Source of the DNA: Sphingomonas lacunae
Lineage (GTDB): Bacteria > Pseudomonadota > Alphaproteobacteria > Sphingomonadales > Sphingomonadaceae
Direction of reading: 5' to 3'
Length of the DNA stretch: 64,000 nucleotides
Assembly: GCF_012979535.1 (NCBI RefSeq)
Contig: NZ_CP053015.1
Coordinates: 1,054,001 to 1,118,000 of the forward strand
Shown: one piece after another, positions 8,032 through 17,392 of the stretch
Position numbering within the stretch: position 1 is the first letter of the stretch
Layout: every line of letters starts with the position of its first letter
Position numbers and translations under genes: made by a program
Notes under the pieces: model-generated
The model's database searches: none
Told to the model about the DNA's origin: nothing
The model's input: only the letters and a program-made list of their open reading frames with translations

Positions 8032-10556
8032 GCGACGATATTGACCAGCCTGCCGGGAACGACAATCACTCTTTTCACCGCAGCCCCGTCAAGCGCCCGC
8101 TGGACATTCGCCGATGCCAGCGCCAACGCCTCAAGGTCAGCCTGGGCAATATCCTTCGCGACAGTAAGCGTATCGCGCAATTTGCCCATCACCTGCACCG
8201 CGACCGTTACTTCATCATCGACCAGCAGTGCCGGGTCGGCCACTGGCCAAGCGGCGTCGGCAATCAACCCGTCCTCACCCCACCGCGCCCAGATTTCCTC
8301 GGCAATATGCGGCAACATTGGCGACACCAGCAGCACAATCGTGCGTGCCGCATCGTCCCGGCTGGCACCGGCTTTGGCCTTTTCAATGGCATTGGCCAGC
8401 GCGTAGAGCCGCGCGACCGCCTTGTTGAAGGCGAGCGCGTCGATGTCGGTAGTGACGCCGGCAATCGTCTTGTGGGTCAGCTTGTCGAGCGCGATGTCGC
8501 GCTCACCGCCGGTCCGCTCGGCCGTGGCAAGGCGCCACAGCCGCTGGACGAAGCGCCAGCATCCCTCAATTCCACTCTCCGACCATTCAAGGTCGCGCTC
8601 GGGCGGCGAGTCCGACAGCATGAACCAGCGCACCGCATCGGCGCCATATTGGTCGATGATGCCATCGGGATCGACGACATTCTTCTTGGACTTCGACATC
8701 TTGATGACCCGACCGACGTCGACCGGTTGGCCGTCGCTGCGCAAGGTGGCACCATGGCCGGTGCGCTCCACCTCTTCGGGGGTGAACCACAGCGGGGCAA
8801 TGCCCTCACCCTGATCACGACTATAGGTTTCGTGGGTCACCATGCCTTGCGTGAACAGGTTGGCGAACGGCTCCTTCACATCGATCAGGCCGATATGCGC
8901 CAGCGCCCGTGTCCAGAACCGGGCATAGAGCAGGTGCAAAATCGCATGCTCGATACCGCCGATATATTGGCCGACCGGCAACCAGCGGCGGATTTCCTCC
9001 GGGTCGAACGGCTTGTCCTTGGGCTGGCTGGCAAAGCGCAGGAAATACCAGCTCGAATCGACAAAGGTGTCGAGCGTGTCGGTCTCGCGTCGTGCTGCCG
9101 CACCGCAGGACGGACAGTCGACATGTTTCCAGGCCGGATGCCGGTCGAGCGGATTGCCCGGCACGTCAAATGTCACATCCTCAGGGAGGGTTACCGGCAA
9201 CTGGTCCTTGGGTACCGGTACCACGCCGCAGGCATCGCAATGGATCACCGGAATGGGTGTGCCCCAATAACGTTGCCTGCTGACGCCCCAGTCGCGCAGA
9301 CGCCAGACGGTCTTGCCCTCACCCCAGCCTTCCTGCTCGGCCTTGGCAACCACGGCCGATTTGGCGCTGGCAATGTCCATGCCATCGAGGAAGTGCGAGT
9401 TCACGATGCGGCCGGGACCGGTATAGGCTTCATCGCCGATGAAATGCGGGTCGGTCTCGTCCCCGTCGGCGACGACGCGGATCACCGGCAGATCATATTT
9501 GCGGGCGAAATCAATGTCGCGCTGGTCATGGGCCGGGCAACCAAAGATGGCGCCCGTACCATAGTCCATCAGCACATAATTGACGACCCACACCGGCAGG
9601 TGCCAGTCTGGATCCAGCGGATGCTCGACGCTGAGCCCGGTATTGAAGCCCAGCTTTTCGGCCGTGTCGAGTTCAGCCTGCGCCGTGCCACTGGCGCGGC
9701 AGGTGGTTATGAACTCGGCGAGTTCGGGCGCATTCGCCGCAAGCTGCTCGGCAAGCGGATGATCGGGCGCAATGGCGACAAAGCTGGCACCGAACAGCGT
9801 GTCGGGCCGGGTGGTGAAAACAGCGATGCTGTCTTGCGACGCCGGGAATTTGAACCGGAACTCCAGCCCCTGCGACTTGCCGATCCAGTTTTCCTGCATC
9901 AGCTTGACCTTGTCGGGCCACTGGTCGAGCGTACCGAGGCCATCGAGCAGTTCGTCGGCAAAATCGGTGATCTTGAGGAACCACTGGCTCAGCTTGCGCC
10001 GTTCAACCGTCGCGCCCGAACGCCAGCCCTTGCCATCGATCACCTGTTCATTGGCCAGCACGGTCATGTCGACCGGGTCCCAATTGACGAAGCTTTCCTT
10101 GCGGGTCACGAGCCCCGCCGCCATCAGGTCGAGAAACAGCGCCTGTTCATGGCCATAATAGTCGGGTTCACAGGTGGCGAGCTCCCGGCTCCAGTCGATC
10201 GACAGGCCCAGCCGCTTCAGCTGCGCCTTCATCGCTGCAATATTGCTCCGGGTCCAGCCACCGGGATGGACGCCCTTTTCCATCGCGGCATTTTCGGCCG
10301 GCATGCCGAATGCATCCCATCCCATCGGGTGCAACACGGCGTGTCCGGTCATGCCCTTGTAGCGGGCAATCACATCGCCCATCGTATAGTTGCGGACATG
10401 GCCCATATGGATGCGGCCGGATGGATAGGGAAACATTTCCAGCACATAGGCTGCTGGCCGGTCCGGGAAGCGATCAGCGCGGAAGGACTGTTCTTTTTCC
10501 CAAGTGGCCTGCCATTTGCCATCGGCGGCGAGCGGGTTGAACCGCTGGTCGGTCAT
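8028..10556 (-). CDS. leuS: Leucyl-tRNA synthetase
   Basis: An 842-residue class I aminoacyl-tRNA synthetase. The HIGH box appears as HMGH near residue 50 within [15 protein letters not shown]. The KMSKS box is exact (KMSKSKKN) in the C-terminal half, and a CP1 editing domain with [10 protein letters not shown] is present. The frame is open 23 codons further up, but the ATG at 10556 is preceded by GGGAAG at good spacing and opens with the conserved [10 protein letters not shown]. It is the first gene of an overlapping trio with lptE and holA. A very long open frame on the opposite strand is only its shadow. Confidence 0.97.
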   Translation of the reverse strand: MTDQRFNPLAADGKWQATWEKEQSFRADRFPDRPAAYVLEMFPYPSGRIHMGHVRNYTMGDVIARYKGMTGHAVLHPMGWDAFGMPAENAAMEKGVHPGGWTRSNIAAMKAQLKRLGLSIDWSRELATCEPDYYGHEQALFLDLMAAGLVTRKESFVNWDPVDMTVLANEQVIDGKGWRSGATVERRKLSQWFLKITDFADELLDGLGTLDQWPDKVKLMQENWIGKSQGLEFRFKFPASQDSIAVFTTRPDTLFGASFVAIAPDHPLAEQLAANAPELAEFITTCRASGTAQAELDTAEKLGFNTGLSVEHPLDPDWHLPVWVVNYVLMDYGTGAIFGCPAHDQRDIDFARKYDLPVIRVVADGDETDPHFIGDEAYTGPGRIVNSHFLDGMDIASAKSAVVAKAEQEGWGEGKTVWRLRDWGVSRQRYWGTPIPVIHCDACGVVPVPKDQLPVTLPEDVTFDVPGNPLDRHPAWKHVDCPSCGAAARRETDTLDTFVDSSWYFLRFASQPKDKPFDPEEIRRWLPVGQYIGGIEHAILHLLYARFWTRALAHIGLIDVKEPFANLFTQGMVTHETYSRDQGEGIAPLWFTPEEVERTGHGATLRSDGQPVDVGRVIKMSKSKKNVVDPDGIIDQYGADAVRWFMLSDSPPERDLEWSESGIEGCWRFVQRLWRLATAERTGGERDIALDKLTHKTIAGVTTDIDALAFNKAVARLYALANAIEKAKAGASRDDAARTIVLLVSPMLPHIAEEIWARWGEDGLIADAAWPVADPALLVDDEVTVAVQVMGKLRDTLTVAKDIAQADLEALALASANVQRALDGAAVKRVIVVPGRLVNIVA

Positions 10557-10644
10557 GTCATTCTTCCCATGCTTTGTCCGGTGCATTGCGGCATGGGGCC
10601 CTTGTCCCGGCCGGTCACCGTGCATCTGCTTCGTTCAAATGGGT

Positions 10645-10698
10645 CGGGCCAGTCGGGCAATGGACCGGCACATGGCCTGATCCACGCCCACTGGCCCG
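10645..10698. repeat. Inverted repeat upstream of leuS
   Basis: CGGGCCAGT at 10645-10653 is matched by its exact reverse complement ACTGGCCCG at 10690-10698. The 36-base spacer makes a simple terminator unlikely. The repeat lies in the 189-base gap between the DUF3576 gene and leuS, where a leuS promoter or leader would be. Confidence 0.4.
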
Positions 10699-10745
10699 TT
10701 GAAGTCACCTGATGCACCCGTCAGGCCGGGCGCAACACACCAGGT

Positions 10746-11225
10746 TCACTCCCCGGCGATCGCCGTACGGCGCAGGTCGCGAGCCTTGGTAAGGATGATT
10801 TCCTCGATCCGTTGCACTGTGGCTGCCTGCAACGGCGCGTCGACCCAGTTTCCAGCCTGGGCCACCTGGCGCGAACCCGACACGCGCAGCGCATCGGCAC
10901 GCAAGTCACGGTCGAGGATGGCAACCGTCAGCTTGACGCGCTCGCCCGGATTCTGCGGATTGGCGTACCAGTCGGTGACGATCACGCCGCCATTGGCATC
11001 GGCTTGCAGCAGTGGTGCAAAGGACAGGGCGTCGAGGCTGGCGCGCCACAGATAGGCGTTGACGCCAATTGTCGTAACATTGGATGCGGCGAGGTCGGCG
11101 CGCGGACGCTCCTGCCCACCGCCGCAGCCGGCAAGAGCCAGCGCAGCGGCAAGCGGGGCGGCCATCGCAAGGCGCCGCAGCGCGGCTGTACGACGGGAAA
11201 GCACGGATTGGGGCAGAATGGGCAT
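10746..11225 (-). CDS. DUF3576 domain lipoprotein
   Basis: A 159-residue envelope protein. A basic N-terminus and hydrophobic stretch end in the lipobox LALAGC, followed by a Gly/Gln-rich linker. The domain with NAYLWRASLDALSF and VIVTDWY, ending in IEEIILTKARDLR, matches DUF3576, which is common upstream of leuS in alphaproteobacteria. No enzymatic motif is visible. It is separated from leuS by 189 bases, so co-transcription is possible but not shown. Confidence 0.85.
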   Translation of the reverse strand: MPILPQSVLSRRTAALRRLAMAAPLAAALALAGCGGGQERPRADLAASNVTTIGVNAYLWRASLDALSFAPLLQADANGGVIVTDWYANPQNPGERVKLTVAILDRDLRADALRVSGSRQVAQAGNWVDAPLQAATVQRIEEIILTKARDLRRTAIAGE

Positions 11226-11527
11226 GGCTTCGGCTGTCTTCCTTCAGCACGATGGTCCGGACAGGCAGGGCGCGGGTGCACCCGGCGCACAGCCGGTCGG
11301 TCAGGGGCTTCTAGCGAGCCTGCGGGCTGGCCGCAAGCCGCGCGGAGCCGGGCACCTTGGGCCTGGCACCGGCAATGCTTTGCACCGAAGCGGTACGCCG
11401 GCAACAAGTTGCCGGGGAAACCACTGTGCATAACATGCAACACATGCACTAAATCCATGCGTCAGTGCTGGCATTCCGTTGTGGAATGGTGATATGACGG
11501 TGTCCCGACAGGAGAGAATGACCGGTC
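11226..11527. other. Divergent intergenic region with candidate operator
   Basis: This 302-base stretch separates the DUF3576 lipoprotein gene (leftward) from a small outer-membrane-like gene (rightward), so it must hold both promoters. The half nearest the rightward gene is less GC-rich. It contains GTGCAT (11426-11431) matched by ATGCAC (11444-11449), with further TGCA repeats between them. No reading frame in it looks coding and I see no RNA gene. Confidence 0.5.
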
Positions 11528-12244
11528 ATGATGTCCGATCGCACCTTTGCCGCCCTTGGCCTGACTGCCCTCGTCGCAGTCGGTCTTGCAGCGACTCCTG
11601 CGATCAGCGCTATCAGCCACAGCGCTACCGACCGTGCAGAGGCCTTGTCCGCGCTGGTGGGGCGCTTCACGCCTGCAACCGGCGACCCTGTTCTGCTTCA
11701 GAGATACGCCAATCTGCCGGATGAAGCGCGCCGCAATTTCCGGTTCACGCCTGCCATGTCGCGCAGCGAGAATCGCGCTGTAACGCTGGTCGTGCGCGCC
11801 CGGCCGACGACGATGACGAGCGCTGCCGCATCCTCGACCGGCGAATCGGCCCGCCCGGCCCAGCCTATTGCCATCGCTCCGGTCACCTACCGACTCGGCT
11901 CGGCGGTGGGATACACATCGTTCGCCAGTTCAACGGCTTCGCGCGAATCGGTTGATATTGCGACTCTGCCGCAGGCGCGTCAGCCGGTCGATCCGACAAT
12001 TCGCCCGTCGCGCTTTGGCGCTGACATGCGACTCGACAGCCGCTCGCTGCCCGGCGCCTCAGAGCGTGCGCTGGATCCTGATCGCGCCTATTCGGTTGAT
12101 GTGACTGGCAGCTATCGCCTGTCGCGCAATGTCGATCTGACGGCTGGTGTCCGCCTCCAGCGTGAGAATGACCGTCTCGCGCCTCTGACCGATCAGCGTC
12201 AGGACAGCCAGGCTGTCTATGTCGGAACCCAGTTCCGCTTCTGA
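11528..12244 (+). CDS. Putative small outer-membrane beta-barrel protein
   Basis: I do not recognise a named family. The 238-residue product has a signal peptide (FAALGLTALVAVGLAATPAISA), a middle region rich in Ser, Thr, Ala and Arg, and a C-terminal part with alternating beta strands (YSVDVTGSYRLSRNVDLTAGVRLQ). It ends in VGTQFRF; a terminal Phe after alternating hydrophobics is the usual outer-membrane insertion signal. AGGAG lies about 11 bases before the ATG, and a second ATG follows directly. It is probably an outer-membrane or envelope protein. Confidence 0.65.
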   Translation: MMSDRTFAALGLTALVAVGLAATPAISAISHSATDRAEALSALVGRFTPATGDPVLLQRYANLPDEARRNFRFTPAMSRSENRAVTLVVRARPTTMTSAAASSTGESARPAQPIAIAPVTYRLGSAVGYTSFASSTASRESVDIATLPQARQPVDPTIRPSRFGADMRLDSRSLPGASERALDPDRAYSVDVTGSYRLSRNVDLTAGVRLQRENDRLAPLTDQRQDSQAVYVGTQFRF

Positions 12245-12300
12245 TTTTCAGGCAAGTCCCGACACAGTGTCGAACGGGATGATGTCCGTGCGGACCTGAC

Positions 12301-12900
12301 TCACGCCGGATCGACCTGCCAGCCATCGATCGCCGCCCATCCATTGGCGCCATGGCGGCGCAGGGTCCGGTGTGACCGGGCTGTCATCCCGCCCAGCGCG
12401 ATGACGTGGGTATCCTTGCGCAGCCGGGCTGCCAGGCGGGCAAAGCCCCGCACGCCCAATGTCACCGCGCCCGGATGGGACCGGGTCGCCCACACCGGGG
12501 AAATAAGGCACAGGCTGACCTTGGTCCTGAGTGCTCGGGCTGCCTGGCGTTCATCATGCACGGGCATTGATTCGATGCCGTTTCGACACGGCTGCGGCAG
12601 CCGCGTCACAGCACCGCCGCGATGACGACCGTCAAAGCCCGCCGCCCGGGCATCGGCGATCAGCAGCACATGCCGCTTGGCCCGTCCTGCCCGGCGGATG
12701 CTGCGGATCAGGGCCGCCCGGCCATCGGCCTCCATCGCATAGGGGCGGACAATCACGCCGGACCGTGGTGGCATGGCCGCAACGATACGCGGCATCGCTG
12801 ATCCCAGCCGCCGGTCGGTCATCAGCCAGCAGAACGGCATCGGCGTTCGACGCCGGACAGGCTGGTCAGCGGAGGCAAGCGGGGACTGGCGCGGCAGCAT
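12301..12900 (-). CDS. ThiE/TenI-superfamily protein
   Basis: A 199-residue TIM-barrel protein of the thiamine phosphate synthase / TenI superfamily. It has the opening WLMTDRR, a SPVWATRSHPG block resembling the TenI active-site loop, and VIALGGMT near the phosphate-binding end. The usual ThiE QLR-type substrate motif after strand 2 is replaced by VIVRPYAM, so true thiamine phosphate synthase activity is doubtful. TenI-like aromatase or a lost function is possible. The start at 12900 has a GAAAGG upstream; the frame is open to 12933 but would overlap the divergent gene. Confidence 0.7.
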   Translation of the reverse strand: MLPRQSPLASADQPVRRRTPMPFCWLMTDRRLGSAMPRIVAAMPPRSGVIVRPYAMEADGRAALIRSIRRAGRAKRHVLLIADARAAGFDGRHRGGAVTRLPQPCRNGIESMPVHDERQAARALRTKVSLCLISPVWATRSHPGAVTLGVRGFARLAARLRKDTHVIALGGMTARSHRTLRRHGANGWAAIDGWQVDPA

Positions 12901-12923
12901 GGCCCTTTCTATAGCGCCAGACC

Positions 12924-13619
12924 ATGACTGCACCAGCCACGCCTACCGCGAACGTGACCGACCCGGCACGCGTCCGTCTCGAAACGATCAGCAGCGGCAT
13001 TGCCCGCGCCTGTGCCGATGCGCGTCGATCTCCAGCTGATATTACCCTCATCGCCGTTTCCAAGACGCAAGCGGCTGACTCGATCATGCCGCTGATCGAG
13101 GCAGGTCATCGCGTCTTTGGAGAAAATCGAGTCCAGGAAACAGCTTCCAAATGGCCACCTTTGCGCGAACTGGTACCGGATCTCGAACTTCATCTGGTCG
13201 GCCAGTTACAGAGTAACAAGGCAGAAGAGGCGGTGCGGCTGTTCGATGTCATCCATTCGCTGGACCGGCCCAGCCTGCTCCATGCCCTCGCACGTGCGAT
13301 GGACAAGGTCGGCCGGCACCTGCCCTGCTTCATTCAGGTCAACCTTGCCGGGGAAGAACAGAAGGGCGGTTGTGCGCCGGCTGAACTACCCGCCTTGCTC
13401 GACGCCGCCCGTCTCGCCAATGTGCCGGTGATTGGCTTGATGACCGTTCCGCCGGTCGATCGCGAGCCCGCACCATGGTTTGCCCTGCTCGCGAAGATCG
13501 CCGATGACCATGGTCTTGCCGGTCTGTCGATGGGCATGTCGGATGATTATCCGACAGCCGTGCGCATTGGCGCCACGCATATCCGGGTTGGCACAGCCCT
13601 GTTCGGGCAGCGCAACTGA
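12924..13619 (+). CDS. YggS/YBL036C-family PLP-binding protein
   Basis: A 231-residue single-domain PLP protein thought to keep free pyridoxal phosphate in balance. The PLP lysine lies in LIAVSKTQ. The family blocks FGENRVQE, HLVGQLQSNK, SLDRP, GLMTVPP and SMGMSDDY are all present, and the ending IRVGTALFG is typical. Its start is only 23 bases from the divergent TenI/ThiE-like gene. A strong terminator follows. Confidence 0.93.
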   Translation: MTAPATPTANVTDPARVRLETISSGIARACADARRSPADITLIAVSKTQAADSIMPLIEAGHRVFGENRVQETASKWPPLRELVPDLELHLVGQLQSNKAEEAVRLFDVIHSLDRPSLLHALARAMDKVGRHLPCFIQVNLAGEEQKGGCAPAELPALLDAARLANVPVIGLMTVPPVDREPAPWFALLAKIADDHGLAGLSMGMSDDYPTAVRIGATHIRVGTALFGQRN

Positions 13620-13639
13620 TCGTCCGGTAACGTCCATGA

Positions 13640-13674
13640 AAAAGGGCCCGCCTTGGCGAGCCCTTTTCCTTTTT
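13640..13674 (+). terminator. Rho-independent terminator after the yggS-type gene
   Basis: AAAAGGGC (13640-13647) pairs with GCCCTTTT (13660-13667), with an inner CGCC/GGCG pair, a TT loop and a single mismatch. A T-rich tract follows to 13674. The A-run before the stem lets it also work for the convergent TonB receptor gene. Confidence 0.88.
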
Positions 13675-13713
13675 GCCGTCGATGGGTCACCGGTTGCCCG
13701 GCGACCGACCCGA

Positions 13714-16458
13714 TCAGAAGCGCGTACGGACCGTCAGGCCATAGGTGCGCGGTTCGGCGAGGAACATCGAGAAGATCTGGCGACCACCCGGATATTGCGG
13801 ATCGACGAACGGAGCCGCGGTCGCACCAGCCTGGAACGGCGTGTTGAACGCCACCTGAGCATAATCGACGTTGAACAGGTTCTGGGCCCACAGCTCGACC
13901 GACCAGCGATCGTCCGGACCACGCAGGCCGACGCGTGCGTTGATCACGGTGAACGCATCCTGTTCCTTTTGCGGGAACAGGTCAGACCCGGTGTTGAAGT
14001 CGCTGGTCATGCGGCCATCGATATAGACCAGACCCGAAAGTCCGCTCGAACCGATTTCCGGGGTCCAGGTGATGGAACCCGTGGTCACCAGTTCCGGCGC
14101 GTTCGACAGATTGTCGCCCGGCAGCTTGCGCAGGGCCGGATCGAGCGGTGCACCGTTGCCGGTACCCACCAGATTGTTGCGATAGCTGGTGTTGGCATAG
14201 GTCAGGCCGGCGGCGACGCGGAAGTTGCGGGCCGGGACCAGCGAGGCCTCGACTTCAACGCCCTGCGAACGGACACCATAAGTGACGTCGCCAGCGGCAC
14301 AAGCACCGGTGGCGGCGCTGGTGTCGCGGTCAGCACCGCCCAGGTTGGTGGCGCAACCATTGACATTCTGCACCAGGAAGACGGTGCCGTTGAAGGTGTT
14401 CAGCTGGAAGTCGCTGAAGTCCTGACGGAAGCCAGTGACGGTCAGGCTGAACGGACCGGTCGAATATTTGGCACCGATTTCATAGGCATCGACGGTTTCG
14501 GCATCGAATTCCAGATTGCGGACCAGATTCTGGGCGCCGCCCACCGAAGCGAAGCTGGCGATCGGCGACTTGAGGGCCGAACGGTCAAGGTTGAAACCGC
14601 CCGCCTTGTAGCCATGCGAATAGCTCGCATAGACCATCAGGTCGTCGGTCGGACGCCACGACAGGTTGAACGTGCCACTGAACTCGTCTTCGGTGCGACG
14701 GTTGTTGATCGTCACGCCGTTGAGTTCGGCGGTCGAGTTGCCCTGGCAGGACAGGCCGATGATGCCGCCGGCCAGAGCCGCGAGACCGGGATTGGTCAGG
14801 AAGCCCGACAGCGCCGCCTGGTTGGCGGTGCAAACGGTGTTGTCATTGCCAAAGCGCGCATCCAGCGTCTTGCGCTCGCTGGTGTAACGCAGGCCCAGCG
14901 TCACGTCGAACGTGTCGGTCACGTGGAAGATATTGTGCGTGAACAGGGCCCAGTTGCGGCTGTTCTGTTCATAGCGGTCAATCGTCGAACCGACATTGCT
15001 CATGCCGTCAAGCCGCGTCAGGCTGGCCAGAATGGCCGGGGCCGCCGCGCCAAAGGCACCAGTGATGGTGGCCTGGCCAACGCCCGGGATGATGCACGAC
15101 GGGCTGGTCGGCGAATAGAGGCCGTTGAGGCCGCTGCCCGAAATCAGGCGGCACGCGGCAAAGCGGCCATATTCGCTGCCGAAGCGCAGATTGTCCTGAA
15201 GCGTCAGGTCTTCATTGGCGAAATAGCCGCCGATCAACCAATCGAGCTTGCCGTCAAAGGCTTCGCCCTTCAGGCGCAGTTCCTGGCTGAACGTCTGGAA
15301 CTGGCGGAACGCATCATCGCTCGGTGCACGATAGAGGATATCGACCGCGCTATAGTCCACGTCGCCGCCCTGACCGCTCTTGTAGTCGCGATAGGCGGTG
15401 ATCGACGTCAGCGTCACGCCGCCGAACTCGATATTGGCCTCGAGGCTGACACCGCCGTCGGTGGTTTCACCGGCAAAGCTGCGGCCGCGGGTCACCCAGA
15501 TGTCACGGCTGTAGCCCTGGTTGAAGCCCGAGAGCGGCTGGCCAAGATCACGCAACACGTTGATGATGTTGTTGCCGGTCGTCGAATTGAGCGGCGTCGC
15601 GACATTGTTGAGGTTGCCGATGTAGGGATTGACCGACTGGTCGACATAAACGGCGCCGCAGCAGCTTTCGGTGCGGCGGGTATAGTCACCGATCAGGCGG
15701 AAGCTCAGCGTGTCAGACGGTTCGAACAGGAACTGGCCGCGCACGAAGAAGCGGTCGCGGTCATTGACGTCAGTGCCGTTGCGCACATCGTTGAGGAAGC
15801 CGTCACGCTGGACATAGACGCCGTCAAGACGGGCGGCGAGGGTTTCGCTCAGCGGGCCGGTGATCGATCCGGCCAGGCGGATGAAGTCATAATTGCCATA
15901 GGTGGCTTCGAAATTGCCACCAAGCTGGAATTCGGGCTTCTTCGAGAAGATGCTGATGACGCCGGCCGACGCGTTGCGGCCACCCAGCGTGCCCTGCGGA
16001 CCACGCAGCACTTCGACACGGTCGATTTCGCCCAGTTCGTTGAGGCCGATGCCCGAACGCGAACGATAGACGCCATCGATGATGACCGCGACCGAGCTTT
16101 CCAGGCCGGGGTTGTCACCCACGGTGCCGATACCGCGGATACGGGCCGAACCATTGGCTTCCGAACCCGTCGACGAGACGAGCAGCGACGGGGCCACCTG
16201 GTTCAGCTGGCGGATGTCATTGGCGCCGCTGTTCTGCAGCGTGACGGCCGAAACGGCCGAAACGGCGACCGGAACGTCTGAAAGCAGCTGGGCGCGGCCC
16301 TGCGCGACGACGACGATGTCGCCCGTGTTTTCCGCTTCTTCGCTGGTCGCTTCATCCTGCGGGTTGGCATCCTGCGCCATGGCGGGGCTCGCAATGGCGG
16401 CAACGCTCGCAGACAGGAGCAGCGCGCCGAACAGGGCGCGCGACTGGGGGGTACGCAT
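13714..16458 (-). CDS. TonB-dependent outer-membrane receptor
   Basis: A 914-residue receptor importing a scarce nutrient through the outer membrane using TonB energy. The start at 16458 has GAGGAGAG at ideal spacing and opens a clean signal peptide ending in SPAMAQ. A TonB-box-like GDIVVVAQ follows, then the plug domain (DVPVAVSAV, IRGIGT) and a 22-strand barrel ending in a terminal Phe (VRTRF). The type resembles the large sphingomonad receptor group that includes sugar, flavonoid and siderophore receptors; the ligand is unknown. The neighbours give no hint of substrate. Confidence 0.94.
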   Translation of the reverse strand: MRTPQSRALFGALLLSASVAAIASPAMAQDANPQDEATSEEAENTGDIVVVAQGRAQLLSDVPVAVSAVSAVTLQNSGANDIRQLNQVAPSLLVSSTGSEANGSARIRGIGTVGDNPGLESSVAVIIDGVYRSRSGIGLNELGEIDRVEVLRGPQGTLGGRNASAGVISIFSKKPEFQLGGNFEATYGNYDFIRLAGSITGPLSETLAARLDGVYVQRDGFLNDVRNGTDVNDRDRFFVRGQFLFEPSDTLSFRLIGDYTRRTESCCGAVYVDQSVNPYIGNLNNVATPLNSTTGNNIINVLRDLGQPLSGFNQGYSRDIWVTRGRSFAGETTDGGVSLEANIEFGGVTLTSITAYRDYKSGQGGDVDYSAVDILYRAPSDDAFRQFQTFSQELRLKGEAFDGKLDWLIGGYFANEDLTLQDNLRFGSEYGRFAACRLISGSGLNGLYSPTSPSCIIPGVGQATITGAFGAAAPAILASLTRLDGMSNVGSTIDRYEQNSRNWALFTHNIFHVTDTFDVTLGLRYTSERKTLDARFGNDNTVCTANQAALSGFLTNPGLAALAGGIIGLSCQGNSTAELNGVTINNRRTEDEFSGTFNLSWRPTDDLMVYASYSHGYKAGGFNLDRSALKSPIASFASVGGAQNLVRNLEFDAETVDAYEIGAKYSTGPFSLTVTGFRQDFSDFQLNTFNGTVFLVQNVNGCATNLGGADRDTSAATGACAAGDVTYGVRSQGVEVEASLVPARNFRVAAGLTYANTSYRNNLVGTGNGAPLDPALRKLPGDNLSNAPELVTTGSITWTPEIGSSGLSGLVYIDGRMTSDFNTGSDLFPQKEQDAFTVINARVGLRGPDDRWSVELWAQNLFNVDYAQVAFNTPFQAGATAAPFVDPQYPGGRQIFSMFLAEPRTYGLTVRTRF

Positions 16459-16630
16459 GGGACTCTCCTCATCCTCAAAAATGCCGGACACAGGCACGCT
16501 GGGTGGCCGTTTCCGATCAAACCGCTTTTATGAAAAATCGCCGGAAACTGCCAATGCCGACTGGCCTTGCCTGCCCCGATTTGCCGGGGTGTGCGGCATC
16601 CATGCCACAGTTGACAGCTTGACTGCCGCA

Positions 16631-17344
16631 TCATCCGGACGTCTGGCGCCGACTCCGGATGGGTCTGTCTGGCCTGTCATCGGCCAGCGGCACCCGCAAT
16701 AGCCGATGCCGGGTGGCCACCAAAGCCTCGCCACCCTGCGGAAACAGCGCCATAATTGCCGGCGAACGCACGTCCAGCCCGCCGGTCAGGGCACCAAAGG
16801 CTGGCAGGATGATGCGGTTCGACCCGATGACCGCACACGGGCGGGACATGGTCCGCATCGCCGTGGCAATCCGCACCTTGGGATGAAAATGACCGGACAG
16901 TTCGGGCATTGGCTCGTCCGGTCTTGCCTCATGCCTCAGGATCAGCCCGTTCACATCGGCTTCCTCCATCCGATCCCCAGGCATGGTGGCGGCGGCATCA
17001 TGGTTGCCTGCAATCCAGACCAGCCGCCGCCCGCGGGCGATGGCATCGATCAACCCCCGGGATTCGGCGTCCAGCCGCTCTGGACCGACCGCGTCGTGAA
17101 AATTATCCCCCAATGCCCAAAGTTCGCGGGCGTCACAGGAATCGGCGATCGCCGCCAGCCGGGTCAGGGTGGCCCGGCTGTCGAACGGCGGCAGCATTTG
17201 TCCGGTGGCGGCAAACCAGCTCGCTTTTTCCAGGTGCAGGTCGGCCACCAGCAATGCACGGCGTGAAGGCCAGAACAGCGCCCGCTCGGGCAGCAGGCGA
17301 AACTGCTGGCCGGCAAATTCGAACAAGGACATGGGCGTGCTCAT
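16631..17344 (-). CDS. pdeM: Ligase-associated DNA damage response endonuclease PdeM
   Basis: A 237-residue calcineurin-like metallophosphoesterase of the ligase-associated DNA repair system. All metal-binding motifs are visible: D-L-H at 35-37, GDNFH at 79-83, GNHD at 113-116 and GHFHPK at 151-156. The partners (helicase, exonuclease and ligase) are at 19.8-23.3 kb and 30.7-32.3 kb rather than adjacent. The ATG at 17344 is chosen because the frame further up begins only with TTG. A second ATG lies four codons on. Confidence 0.9.
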   Translation of the reverse strand: MSTPMSLFEFAGQQFRLLPERALFWPSRRALLVADLHLEKASWFAATGQMLPPFDSRATLTRLAAIADSCDARELWALGDNFHDAVGPERLDAESRGLIDAIARGRRLVWIAGNHDAAATMPGDRMEEADVNGLILRHEARPDEPMPELSGHFHPKVRIATAMRTMSRPCAVIGSNRIILPAFGALTGGLDVRSPAIMALFPQGGEALVATRHRLLRVPLADDRPDRPIRSRRQTSG

Positions 17345-17392
17345 AAGCGCCGGCGGCAACCGCCGGCAAGGGGGGGGGCAGCGGTTTGCCAG

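Noticed and set aside
8307-10712. An 801-codon open frame opposite leuS
   Set aside because: It lies wholly over the leuS coding region on the other strand and has no recognisable motif, while leuS has all synthetase motifs.
13480-16281. A 933-codon open frame opposite the first TonB receptor
   Set aside because: It is the antisense shadow of a gene with clear signal peptide, plug and barrel. Its protein is low-complexity and matches no family. Such frames are common opposite GC-rich genes.
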